Assembly: GCF_963678975.1 (NCBI RefSeq)
Contig: NC_089273.1
Span: 8,804,614-8,868,613, forward strand
DNA length: 64,000 nt
Direction of reading: 5' to 3'
DNA from: Dysidea avara
Lineage: Eukaryota; Porifera; Demospongiae; Dictyoceratida; Dysideidae
Each line of letters starts with the position of its first letter. Position 1 is the stretch's first letter. The notes below the pieces were generated by a model. It was not told the DNA's origin and searched no databases. It saw only the letters and a list, made by a program, of their open reading frames with translations. This document shows positions 33,400 through 44,762 of this stretch, piece by piece. The translations under genes were made by a program, and so were the position numbers.

Positions 33400-33942
33400 A
33401 TTCCCTTCATTCGGATTTATCCAGCTATACCAAACAACATTATGCAAATGAATATAAATTGTGTACTAGAATTCCATTCTTCTCCAACTTAGTGCGATAA
33501 ACACTGTTTTATCCTAAGACTTCTTCCTCTCCCCCATAACAGAGTCTCCTAGATCTTCCTATACTTGAAGGGAACATGAAATATATTATCCACGAAATCA
33601 TAGGTTTAGTAAAGCTTCAATCAGCAGCTATAGGGGCTGCACCACCCTAGACCAATATTTCCTGAGAAATAGTGTACTTTGAAGATTTCGAAGTTTTTTA
33701 TAATACAGTGTAGTGCGTATAGTAAATTTAGTTAGTGATCTGTGATGTATTCTAGTGTGTGCTCTGAATTAAATTTGAATAATCGTTTTATTCTGTTGAA
33801 TGACATGACACTAATAATGCTAGATGAAAATGTAGTGCAACTGTACTGAAATACTCTACCAGGTTATAATGTACATGCTGTGATTACAATACTAATAGCT
33901 ACATGATAATCAGTCAAATAACACACATCATCACTGATGAAG
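33400..33942 (-). other. 3' flank of FReD-4
   Basis: Homologous to about 24167-24723 downstream of FReD-3, including the AATAAA signal at 33787-33792 and TTCTCCAACTTAGTGC. No other gene. Confidence 0.75.
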
Positions 33943-34415
33943 TTAAATAATGCAATCCTTTGGTCTGATTTTGATTTCTATGAATGGTAGAGGATGCCAC
34001 TGTCCATTGAGGTGTATTGTTAACCTGTTGTTGTAGTGATGGTTGGGATTTATGCTGGCACAGTTATTGTACCACCATCCACCAGCATTACCACTCCAAC
34101 CTGTTGCACAATTGTATGTATTTCGAATTCCAGCCTGATCATTGTCTCTGTTCCTTGTGGTGAACTTCATTGCATTGTTGTATGAGAATGGATCAGTTGT
34201 AACTCTATCAAATCCTGATATGGTCAACGAACAGTGTTCAGTGGCTGGTCCTACTCTAAAGTTACTGTATGATAGATAACCTTTTGTTCCATTAGTATCA
34301 TGTATAGTCAATACGTAGCTCCCACTGTCCTTGGTTGGTCAAAGTATGCATCCCACGTAATCCGAACCAAACTTCTCCATTCAAGTTACCAAATCCATCT
34401 TCATAATCTATCCAT
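33943..34415 (-). pseudogene. FReD-4: 5'-deleted fibrinogen-related relic
   Basis: Only the C-terminal two thirds of the fibrinogen domain remain: WIDYEDGFG..., then a frame break near 34300 (ATACATGATACTAATG against ACACATTTACTAATG in FReD-3), then an open frame to 33943 with NRDND and GGWWYNNC. At 34415 the coding sequence joins directly to upstream DNA equivalent to 25585, so about 400 bp are missing. The lost part covers the N-terminus, signal peptide and TATA region. It cannot make a secreted product. Confidence 0.88.
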
Positions 34416-34490
34416 ATATAATCTATGCAAAATTACTAATTATGGAGCTTGTTCTGCGCCATAACATTAGCTAAAATATTGTTTATCCCT

Positions 34491-34645
34491 ATCAGGTAAC
34501 ATACTAGTGTGTTATTGTAATGTGGTTACTACTCCACATCTAGAATATATCATAATTATACCAATCAGCCTACACATTCCTGTAATGTGTACATGACTGA
34601 TGAATCTCATGTACTAATATGGTAATCATTACAAGTCATCCTGTA
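34491..34645 (-). promoter_or_regulatory. Conserved FReD upstream block (FReD-4, orphaned by deletion)
   Basis: Same block as at 25651-25812, slightly diverged (CATAATTATACCAATCAGCC), now about 75 bp from the truncated coding remnant. Confidence 0.55.
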
Positions 34646-35128
34646 AACATCCAACATATGATACACACCAGTGGTACAGCAAGTTACATCATTACTTGTT
34701 ATAATTTATGTGAATATCTCTAGTGTGAACTGGTGTGGTAGCTACAGAAACAGACACATCATGTGTCTAGCTGTCGAACTAGTGTTTATAATGTTTAGGT
34801 AGCAAGTCATTCAGTATAATATTATAACAAATGATAACTAACACTCTATAACCAAAGTGATATTTTATATTTTTCTATAAAGAAGTGTACATACGCTATA
34901 GGGCAGGGAGATTATACATATCAAATGTGGAATTGATCGTGATTGTCTTTGAACATTGTGATGTTGATATATATTATAAATAATCGTGACGCTATGTAAA
35001 TGTATATCAATAATGGTGGCACATACACGACCAGGAAAACAAGCCCGATACAGTTCATTGTGTGAAGAAATCTTACTGCATAGTTAAAAGCATACCTGTT
35101 AGAAACCATTCAATTCTAAAGATACTAT
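34646..35128. other. Outer flank of FReD-4, no gene
   Basis: To about 34975 it matches the flank of FReD-3 (25813-26119). The last 150 bp before composite B are unique and non-coding. Confidence 0.65.
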
Positions 35129-35997
35129 CAAGACACACGGTAGTGTGTCGTGCGGCCCAAGAAGCCGGCGCGCCACACCCGTGAGTATATTGACAGGAAG
35201 AACGAAAACGTCATTTTCACACCTTTGCATCTCAGTGATCACTTATCCGATTGGAACCAAACTTACAACACAATTGCCCGCCACCCAGGGGAGTCTACAT
35301 TCCAAATTGGAAGGAAATCGCTCCAGCCATTTCCGAGATACGAACTGCCACAGTTTCGTTTTTTTTCTTGGTTTTTTTTTTCTTCTTCGTCTTTTCGCAC
35401 ACTTGCAAAAATTGCTATAACAAGCAAACGCGTACTCCGATCGCCTTGAAATTTGGCACACAGAAAGGGAGTCCAAAGGGGAATCCTAGCATCAAATTTG
35501 GTACACATCCGATGAATGATTCAGGAGTTATGACCGATTATTCGCGTAAAACAAGATCGATTTGTTGTCATGCCTACAGGGTAAACCGCTTCATGGAATG
35601 AGTTGAAAATTGCTATGTAGATGGAGTAACCATCGTAGGAGTGCATTTTGGTAGTTTGAAAGGAATCGAGATAAAGACCATGGAGATATGACACAAACCC
35701 CAACCTGGGTCACAATTACGCTATCGATTTTTACGAATAAAAAAGTATTAGTTTTCACGCCTACTAGGCAAACCGCTTAGAGCAATGAGCTGAAAATCGG
35801 TGTATAGCTGGAATAATCTTCATAGAAAGTCCTTGCAGTAGTACAGAAGAATCGGATTACAAACCACTGAGTTATGATTCTAAAGCCAACTCCGTGTAGC
35901 AAATGTGAGATCGAGATACTCTAATAGAACAGTCACCCTAATAGAGCATTCGGCTAATTTATTTACTCCATTATAGAATTTTATTACATCACAAGTT
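35129..35997 (+). repeat. 5' module of composite B
   Basis: Almost identical to 7496-8357. A 116-codon frame (35251-35601) matches the 118-codon frame of copy A. Its phenylalanine tract comes from a polypyrimidine run, so I do not call it a gene. Confidence 0.8.
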
Positions 35998-38321
35998 ATT
36001 CTGTAGGGAGTTCAGCTGCAAACAGTTAATCTTATAGACAGTTCAGCAAGAAGCAAGTCACCATGTGGAGAGTTAAGCAAATATATCACTATAGAGATTC
36101 AGAACATTACAAGTCACACTGAAGAAAGTTCAGCTATAAACAAGTCATGCACCCTGTAGAGAATTCAGCTACAATTAACTCACGCTCTAGAGAATTCAGC
36201 TACACAAAATTCAGCTACACACAAGTCACTGTGGAGAGAGTTCAGCTACAAACAAATTACCCTGTAGAGAGATCAGCTACAAATAAAACACTTTGCAGAG
36301 TGTTCAGCTACACCTGTACAACAAATCTACCTTTAGAGCGATCAGCAATGAACAAATCAACACAAATCTACCTGTAGAGAGATAAGCTAGAAACAAATCA
36401 CCGTATAGAGAGTTCAGCTACAAAAAATCGCCCTGTAGAGACATGAACTAGAAACTAGACACAATGTAAGGAGTTCAGCTACAAGCAATCAACCTCTAGA
36501 GAGTTCAGCTAAAACAAATCAACCTGCAGAGAGATCAGCTACAAACAAATCACCTTATAGAGAGTTCAGCTACAAACAAATTACCCTGTAGAGAGATCAG
36601 CTAGAAACTAGACACAATGTAAGGAGTTCAGCTACAAGCAAATCACTCTGTAGAGAGTTCAGCTAAAGCAAATCAACCTGCAGAGAGATCAGCTACACAC
36701 AAATCAACTTGTAGAGAGATCAGCTACAAACAAATCACCCTGTAGAGAGATCAGCTAGAAACTAGACACAATGTAAGGAATTCAGCTACAAGCAAATCAC
36801 CCTGTAGAGAGTTCAGCTAAAACAAATCAACCTGCAGAGAGATCAGCTACACACACATCAACTTGTATAGAGATCAGCTACAAACAAATCACCCTGTAGA
36901 GAGATCAGCTAGAAACTAGACACAATGCAAGGAGTTCAGCTACAAGCAAATCACCCTTTAGTGAGTTCAGCTACAAACAAATCAAACCTGCAGTGAGATC
37001 ACCCACAAAAACGCACCTTGTACAGAGTTCAGTTACAAACAAATTACCCTGTAGAGAGATCAGGTAAAAGAATTCACCTTGTAGAGAGTTCAGCAACAAA
37101 GAAACCACCATGTAGAGAGTTTAGCTGCAAACAAATCACCCAGTAAAAAGATCAGCTAGAAGAAGTCACCTTGTAATGAGTTCAGCTACAAAGAAACCAT
37201 CATGTACAGAGTTCAGCTACAAAGAAACCACCATGTAGAGTGTTTAGCTGCAAAAAATCACCTGTAGAGAGTTCAGCTAGAAACAAATCACCCTGTAGAG
37301 AGATCAGCTAGAAGAGGTCACCTTGTAGAGAGTTCAGCTACAAAGAAACCACCACATAAAGAGTTCAGCTGCAAATAAATCACTTGTAGAGAGTTCAGCT
37401 AAAAATTTATTCCCCTGTAGAGGGATCAGCTAGAAGAAGTCACCTTGTAGAGAGTTCAGCTACAAAGAAACCATCATGTACAGAGTTCAGCTACAAATAA
37501 ATCACCCTGTAGAGGGATCAGCTAGAAGAAGTCACCTTGTAGAGAGTTCAGCTACAAAGAAATCATCATGTAGAGAGTTCAGTTACAAATAAATCACCCT
37601 GTAGAGAGATCAGCTAGAAGAAGTTACCTTGTAGATAGTTCAGCTACAAAAAATTCACCCTGTAGAAAGATCAGCTAGAAGAAGTCACCTTGTAGAGTGT
37701 TCAGTTACAAAGAAACCCTCATGTAGAGAGTTCAGCTGCAAACAAATCACTCTGTAGAGAGTTCAGCCTCAAATAAACCACCTTGTAGTGAATTCAACTA
37801 CAACAAATCACCCTGTACAGAAGAAGTTACCTTGTAGAGAGTTCAGCTACAAAGAAACCATCATGTAGGGAGTTCAGCTACAAAGAAACCACCATGTAGA
37901 GAGTTTAGCTGCAAACAAATCACCTGTAGAGAGTTCAGCTAGAAACAAATCACTTCGTAGAGAGATCAGCTCGACGAAGTCACCTTGTAGAGAGTTCAGC
38001 TACAAAGAAACCATCATGTAGAGAGTTCAGCTGCAAACAAATCACCCTGTAGAGAGTTCAGCTACAAAAAAATCACCCTGTAGAGAGTTCAGCTAGACGA
38101 AGTCACCTTATAGAGAGTTCAGCTACAAAGAAACCATCATGTAGAGAGTTCAGCTACAAAGAAACCACCATGTAGAGAGTTTAGCTGCAAACAAATCACC
38201 CTGTAGAGAGACCAGCTAAAAGAGGTCACCTTGTAGAGAGTTCAGCTACAAAGACACCATCCTGTATATAGTTCAGCTACATTTCAAGTCACCCAGTAGA
38301 GAGATCAGCTGCAAAAAAATA
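35998..38321 (+). repeat. Minisatellite array of composite B
   Basis: About 75 forward-orientation 30-31 bp units. The first 400 bp are degenerate in the same way and order as the start of array A (8358-8750), and the last 700 bp parallel the end of array A. Confidence 0.95.
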
Positions 38322-38857
38322 TCCTGTGGGGAATAATGGGCATGTAATAAATATATGTATATAATTTGTATAATTACTAATAAAATCAAAAATAATTGAA
38401 GTATTACAAATCTTCTTTAAGTTCTTTTCTTCTTCCTGTGGTAAAGAAAAAAACACATAGGTTAAAAAAGCCCCAAAGCCAGCCATAGGCCGGCTTTGCA
38501 GTATACAAATACAAAAAGAAGTGATATCTAATCAAAAACAGCCAAGCTGTAAAAAAACGTGCAGCCCCCAAAAAGGCCATGGTGAAAAAAGATGTGAAAC
38601 CCAAGGTGGCGGCCAAGAAATGGCTGTGATGGTAGGTTAATGGTTACATTTTAATAACGACAATTCAGGTGAATTTTGTGCCACTTGGTCTTGGCACCAA
38701 ATTCACCTGAATTGTCGTTATTAAAATGTAACCATTAACCTACCATCACAGCCATTTCTTGGCCGCCACCTTGGATTTCACATCTTTTTTCACCATGGCC
38801 TTTTTGGGGGCCGCACCTTTTTTTACAGCTTGGCTGTTTTTGATTAGATTATTCTTT

Positions 38858-39187
38858 ACAAGTATAAGAAAAAATAGGAATTTTAAACTAGATTAGGGAT
38901 CAACTAGAATATATTGCACCAATAAAAGTACTGAAACAAGCTTGAGTTAGTATTTTATGACAGCAAACAATTGCTGTAACACACAAAGAAGTGAATATCC
39001 ATACTGTGCTGTGGAGTTTCTGTAATTGAAATACACTGTAGGAATATTCATTTCTTCTTGTGTTACAGTAATTTGCTGTCATTATATACTGACTCAAGCT
39101 TGTTTCAGTACTTTTTATTGGTGCAATATATTCTAGTTGATCCCTACTCTAGTTTAAAATTCCTATTAATTTTTTTCTTATACTTGT
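38858..39187. repeat. 330-bp foldback element beside composite B
   Basis: Arms of about 140 bp: ACAAGTATAAGAAAAAATAG and its diverged inverse, with shared TATATTGCACCAATAAAAGT. It starts within 10 bp of the composite palindrome. Confidence 0.85.
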
Positions 39188-40113
39188 TTGTGTTCATTTT
39201 ATAAAACTGGTGATCAATCTGCGTAACTAGTTTGTTTCATAAAGATGAATTGATGTAGCTATGGGAAGTCAATCAAAGAAGACACCATTATTTTTTCATT
39301 GATAATAAACTGTAATTTTTCCATAAATTGGTGTACTGATATTCTAAAACAATAATATTGATTTAATTGATTGATTTATGTGTCTTATAGTTTAAGACAG
39401 GGGCAGAGAACAGTACTCAAAAGTGTGTGTGGAAGGGAGTCATGTGGGATGCCTGTAAGTTACAAAGTGTTTTAAAATCATTAACTATACCTTAGTGTGC
39501 AAAGCAGACTAGCATGCTTTGTGTGTGCAACACTAACATGCTTTGTATACAGGCCCACAGGAAAATCTTGAGGTTTGAATGCTTTGAGATTGAATCTGAG
39601 AGAATTTTCAGTGGTACATGTGTACTTGAATATGATACTCCTATAATAATATGTCTGACCGATTATGTCAATGACTATCACTATGATAATACTGTATAAC
39701 TAGATAGCTACATCAGCAAAATAATAAAGACATTTCAGATAGACGCGTGCTTTTGAATGTAGGTGTTAATGGAGATAAATAGAAATTAATTGCATAGCAG
39801 AGACAATCATAATTATTTGAAAGTGGTCTGACACTTTGTCGGTCCATACAAAAAATTGATCTGACTTAGTATCATGATGGTCAGACATGACAGGGGAGGT
39901 GCATAAGCATGCAAAGCATGTCTTTTCTAGGTGTCTGGGAGCATGCTCCCCCCCCCCCCTCAAGGGAAATGTTTGAAAAATAAGTACTGTAAGAATGATG
40001 TTGGCATATTATTAATAGTAAGTCAGTCATTTTCATACAGTCGTGCAGCTGGACCCAGCACACCATGTCTGTTCTCAAGTTATATAATTGCAGGGTATTT
40101 GGCAAATGAGATC
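39188..40113. other. Unique non-coding stretch
   Basis: No frame above about 75 codons. A C homopolymer of about 11 lies near 39949. GTGTGTGCAACACTAACATG and similar short repeats at 39490-39560. I see no gene or element boundary. Confidence 0.5.
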
Positions 40114-42556
40114 AGAGATCAGCCAGAAGAAGGTTCCTTGTAGAGAGTTCAGCTACAAACAAATCTCCGTGTAGAGAGATCAGCTAGAAGAAGTTTCCAT
40201 GTAGAGAGTTCAGCTACAAACAAATCACCCTGTAGAAAGATCAGCTAGAAGAAGTTACCTTGTGGAGAGTTCAGCTACAAAGAAACCATATTGTAGAGAG
40301 TTCAGCTGCAAATAAATCACCTATAGAGAGTTCAGCTACAAACAAACCTCCCTGTAGAGAGATCAGCTAGAAGAAGTTTCCTTGTAGAGAGTTCAGCTAC
40401 AAAGAAACCAACATGTAGAGAGTTCAGCTGCAAATAAATCACCTGTAGAGAGTTAAGCTACAAACAAATCTCCCTGTAGAGAGATCAGCTAGAAGAAGTC
40501 ACCTTGTAGAGAGTTCAGTTACAAAGAAGCCATCATGTAGAGAGTTCAGCTGCAAACAAATCACCTGTAGAGAGTTCAGCTACAAACAAATCTCCCTGTA
40601 GAGAGATCAGCCAGAAGAAGTTTCCTTGTAGAGAGTTCAGCTACAAACAAATCACCCTGTAGAAAGATCAGCTAGAAGAAGTTACTTTGTGGAGAGTTCA
40701 GTTGCAAAGAAATCATCATGTAGAGAGTTCAGCTGCAAACAAATCACCTGTAGAGAGTTCAGCTACAAACAAATCTCCCTGTAGAGAGATCAGCTAGAAG
40801 AAGTTTCCTTGTAGAGGATTCAGCTACAAACAAATCACCCTGTAGAATGATCAGCTAGAAGGAGTCACCTTGTAGAGAGTTCAGTTACAAAGAAATCATC
40901 ATGTAGAGAGTTCAGCTACAAACTAGTGACCTTGTAGAGACATCAGCTAAAAGAAATTACCTTGTAGAGAGTTCAGCTACAAAGAAACCATCATGTAGAG
41001 AGTTCAGCTGCAAACAAATCACCTGTAGAGAGTTCAGCTACAAAAAAATCTCCCTGTAGAGAGATCAGCTAGAAGAAGACACCTTGTAGAGAGTTCAGTT
41101 ACAAACAAATCACCCTGTAGAAAGATCAGCTGCAAACAAATCACCTGTAGAGAGTTCAGCTACAAACAAATCTCCCTGTAGAGAGATCACCTAGAAGAAG
41201 TTACCTTGTAGAGAGTTCAGCTACAAAGAAACCATCATGTAGAGAGTTCAGCTGCAAACAAATCACCTGTAGAGAGTTCAGCTACAAACAAATCTCCCTG
41301 TAGAGAGATCAGCCAGAAGAAGTTTCCTTGTAGAGAGTTCAGCTACAAACAAATCACCCTGTAGAAAGATCAGCTAGAAGAAGTTACTTTGTGGAGAGTT
41401 CAGTTGCAAAGAAATCATCATGTAGAGAGTTCAGCTGCAAACAAATCACCTGTAGAGAGTTCAGCTACAAACAAATCTCCCTGTAGAGAGATCAGCTAGA
41501 AGAAGTTTCCTTGTAGAGGATTCAGCTACAAACAAATCACCCTGTAGAATGATCAGCTAGAAGGAGTCACCTTGTAGAGAGTTCAGTTACAAAGAAATCA
41601 TCATGTAGAGAGTTCAGCTACAAACTAGTGACCTTGTAGAGACATCAGCTAAAAGAAATTACCTTGTAGAGAGTTCAGCTACAAAGAAACCATCATGTAG
41701 AGAGTTCAGCTGCAAACAAATCACCTGTAGAGAGTTCAGCTACAAAAAAATCTCCCTGTAGAGAGATCAGCTAGAAGAAGACACCTTGTAGAGAGTTCAG
41801 TTACAAACAAATCACCCTGTAGAAAGATCAGCTGCAAACAAATCACCTGTAGAGAGTTCAGCTACAAACAAATCTCCCTGTAGAGAGATCACCTAGAAGA
41901 AGTTACCTTGTAGAGAGTTCAGCTACAAAGAAACCATCATGTAGAGAGTTCAGCTGCAAACAAATCACCTGTAGAGAGTTCAGCTACAAACAAATCTCCC
42001 TGTAGAGAGATCAGCTAGAAGAAGTTTTCTTGTAGAGGGTTCAGCTACAAACAAATCACCCTGTAGAAAGATCAGCTAGAAGAAGTTACCTTGTAGAGAG
42101 TTCAGCTACAAAGAACCATCATGTAGAGAGTTCAGCTGCAAGCAAATCACCTGTAGAGAGTTAAGCTACAAACAAATCACCCTGTAGAGAGATCAGCTAG
42201 AAGAAATTACCTTGTAGAGAGTTCAGTTACAAAGAAACCACCATGTAGAGAGTTCAGCTTCAAAGAAATCACCCTGTAGAAAATTCAGCCACAAACAAAT
42301 TGCCCTGTAGAAAGATCAGTTAGAAGAAGTTACCTTGTAGAGAGTTCAGCTACAAAGAAACTATTCTGTAAAGAGCTCAGCTGCAAACAAATTACCTGCA
42401 CAGAATTCAGCTACAAACAAATCACCCTGTAGAGAGATCAGCTAGAAGAAGTTACCTTGTAGATTGTTCAGCTACTAACAATTCACCCTGTAGAAAGGGC
42501 AGCAAGAAGAAGTCACCTTGTAGAGTGTTCAGTTACAAAGAAACCACCATGGAGAG
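40114..42556 (+). repeat. Minisatellite array F with a 702-bp tandem duplication
   Basis: 30-31 bp units. The segment about 40510-41211 is repeated as 41212-41913. The landmarks AGCCAGAAGA (40609 and 41311) and GACATCAGCTAAAAG (40939 and 41641) are both exactly 702 bp apart, and the copies differ at only a few bases. Confidence 0.93.
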
Positions 42557-43066
42557 TTCTGTAATAAATATATGTACAGAATTATATATATAATTACAGA
42601 TAAAATCAGAAATATTTAAAGTACATCTGCTTCATGTTTTCTTCTTCCTGTGGTAAAGAAAAAAAAGACAGGTTAAAAAAGTCCCAAAACCGGCCATAGG
42701 CCGGCTTTATGGTATACAAATACAAAAAGAAATGAAATCTAATCCAAAACAGCCAAGCTGTAAAAAAAAACAGTGCGGCCCTCAAAAGGCTATGGTGAAA
42801 AAAGATGCAAAATCCAAGGTGGCGGCCAAGAAATGGCTGTGATGGTAGGTTAATTGTAAAAATTTTAATAACGGCAATTTAGGCAAAATTTTTGCCAAGA
42901 CCAAGCGGCACAAAATATCACCTGAATTGTTGTCATTAAATTTTTACCATTAACCTACCATTACAGCCATTTCTTGGTCGCCACATTGGATTTCACATCT
43001 TTTTTCACCATAGCCTTTTTGAGGGCCACACTGTTTTTTTACAGCTTGGCTGTTTTTGGAATAGAT
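40114..43066 (+). mobile_element. Composite element copy F (no module)
   Basis: Array 40114-42556, linker about 42557-42736, palindrome 42737-43066 of the ATCTAATCC subfamily, with more arm mismatches than A-D. The left end lacks the module. The right end abuts the orphan FReD upstream block. Confidence 0.87.
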
Positions 43067-43069
43067 CAT

Positions 43070-43172
43070 TATATACTAATCAGCCTACACATTCCTGTAA
43101 TGTGTACATGACTGATGAATCTCATGTACTAATATGGTGATAATTCCATTACAAGTCATCCGGTCAACATCA
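43070..43172 (-). promoter_or_regulatory. Orphan FReD upstream block
   Basis: CTAATCAGCCTACACATTCC through CATTACAAGTCATCC matches the FReD-4 block (34560-34645). The part that would lead to a gene is missing: composite F begins where the TATA side and coding sequence should be. Confidence 0.7.
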
Positions 43173-44078
43173 AGGGGTACAATAGTCCACCTTTCATATA
43201 AAGGACTATTTTAAGAGCACAGCATAAATGCTGTAGTATGGTTTCAGTTCAAAGTTCAAGGGGTCTGGAGTTGTTATCTTTGTTCTTCATAGTTTAAGGG
43301 ACCATCCATAATTTTCAGTCTTTATGCAAGCGTACAAAGAGTACTCTTTTTTCTAATCCCCTCCTTCCTTCACAAAGCATATTGTATAAATGTTGATACT
43401 ATGTAAAGTATATACTGTACATGATGATTATTCATCATTTTATAAGTGTACGTGTGATTTAACCCCCTCCCCCCTAGCATACTCTTTGAACTCTTGCGTA
43501 ACGGCTGAAAATCATGGATGACCCCTAAACAATTTTAATGATGAATGTTCTATTAGAGTAATTGACTGTTTTATTAGAGTATTTTAATGTTTAGCAGCAT
43601 TTGTTTAGCAGTTTACCCCTGAAATATAAATTTGATCCCCCTTGTTGATTTCTAGCAAAGATCATCTCTTCTCTTCTCACTTTATCCATGTTTTCATTGC
43701 CCATGTATGCTTTAGATACAACTGCACCTGTACTGTAGAATCTCAAAGAAGGTGTTTCCTGGGGTTCCAGAAATTTTGATTTGTAGGATTGCAGCAGGAA
43801 CACCAAGCAGCACAAATATACCAAATAAATGGGAGCAGGGAAGTACAGTCTAATAGGAAACTTACATTAATTCCTCACAAGTGGATTAAGGGAGAACAAG
43901 TGTAGCTAGTTATGATTTGATAATTAAATATCTACTGAGGATACTGTAATAGAGCAGTCAGAAGTATCCTACTAGAATACACATAACAGAATAATAATGG
44001 CTATATAGGATGTGCTTGTGCATGGTATAGCACCAATGCTTACTAGATGTAGAAGTCTTCATTTAGGTAAGATATATA
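43173..44078. other. Non-coding stretch with a foldback MITE
   Basis: 43305-43528 is an inverted-repeat element: AGGGACCATCCATAATTTTC on the left and the inverse of AGGGGTCATCCATGATTTTC on the right, with inner CAAAGAGTAC/GTATGCT arms. Two ATTAGAGTA motifs at 43548-43582. A 77-codon frame at 43591-43824 has no recognisable features. Confidence 0.65.
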
Positions 44079-44329
44079 TGTGACTGGGCCTGCGAAAATA
44101 GGGCATGTGGGCACATGATTTTTGCCTACTTTTTCAAACGTTCATCACTCATAACTTTTTGTACCATTATGTTATGGCAATGCAATTTTGAGCATCTAGT
44201 AAGAATTTAATTGGCTCTATGATGCAAGTAACAAAATACAAATATTCTGTTCCAGCACTGAGATATGACCTGTAGAGTGACGCAGTGTAGTTTGTGCCCA
44301 CATGCCCTATTATCGCAGGCCCGGTCACA
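44079..44329. mobile_element. 251-bp palindromic MITE of the TGTGAC family
   Basis: TGTGACTGGGCCTGCGAAAA at the left and TTATCGCAGGCCCGGTCACA at the right. The inverted arms continue through GGGCATGTGGGCAC. TA flanks both ends. It splits the duplicated segment that is uninterrupted at 22915-22950. Confidence 0.87.
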
Positions 44330-44762
44330 TATATACATATACAATAAATGTGCTTTATAGATCACCCTAGAATACAATCAATGATTGTTAAATAGGGGCA
44401 ATTAGTGTCAAATGTAGCTATGATGGGTTTTTGGTCACAAGACCACTTTTTGGATATTAATTTTATACGTGTTAAAACTATACTGATATCAGAATTAATG
44501 CTGCAACAATCCAATAACACATTAGCACTTGCTTGCTCAATCTGAAAGAAATTTTAATTATGGAGAGGGTTAATACCTGACCAGCTGCAAATCATGGCTA
44601 GTACACCCTGTAGTACTTGAAGGCATAGGTGGATTTGTAGGAGGGGCAAGATAAGGGGTTGCCCCTAGCCTTCTAATGCCCTTCTCGGACTTACAGGTCT
44701 ACACTGACACCAGGAACAGGAATTGTCATTAGAGAGATCAGCTACAAAGATCAAATAGATAC

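Larger units (their letters stand above)
35129..38849 (+). mobile_element. Composite minisatellite element, copy B (complete)
   Basis: Module 35129-35997, array 35998-38321, linker 38322-38525, palindrome 38526-38849. The ends have the same form as A (AT-CAAGACAC; GATTAG-AT). Its module is the closest relative of copy A's. It lies head to head with copy C across FReD-4. Confidence 0.88.

Noticed and set aside
43591-43824. 77-codon minus-strand frame
   Set aside because: No motif or homologous copy, beside MITEs. Not distinguishable from chance.
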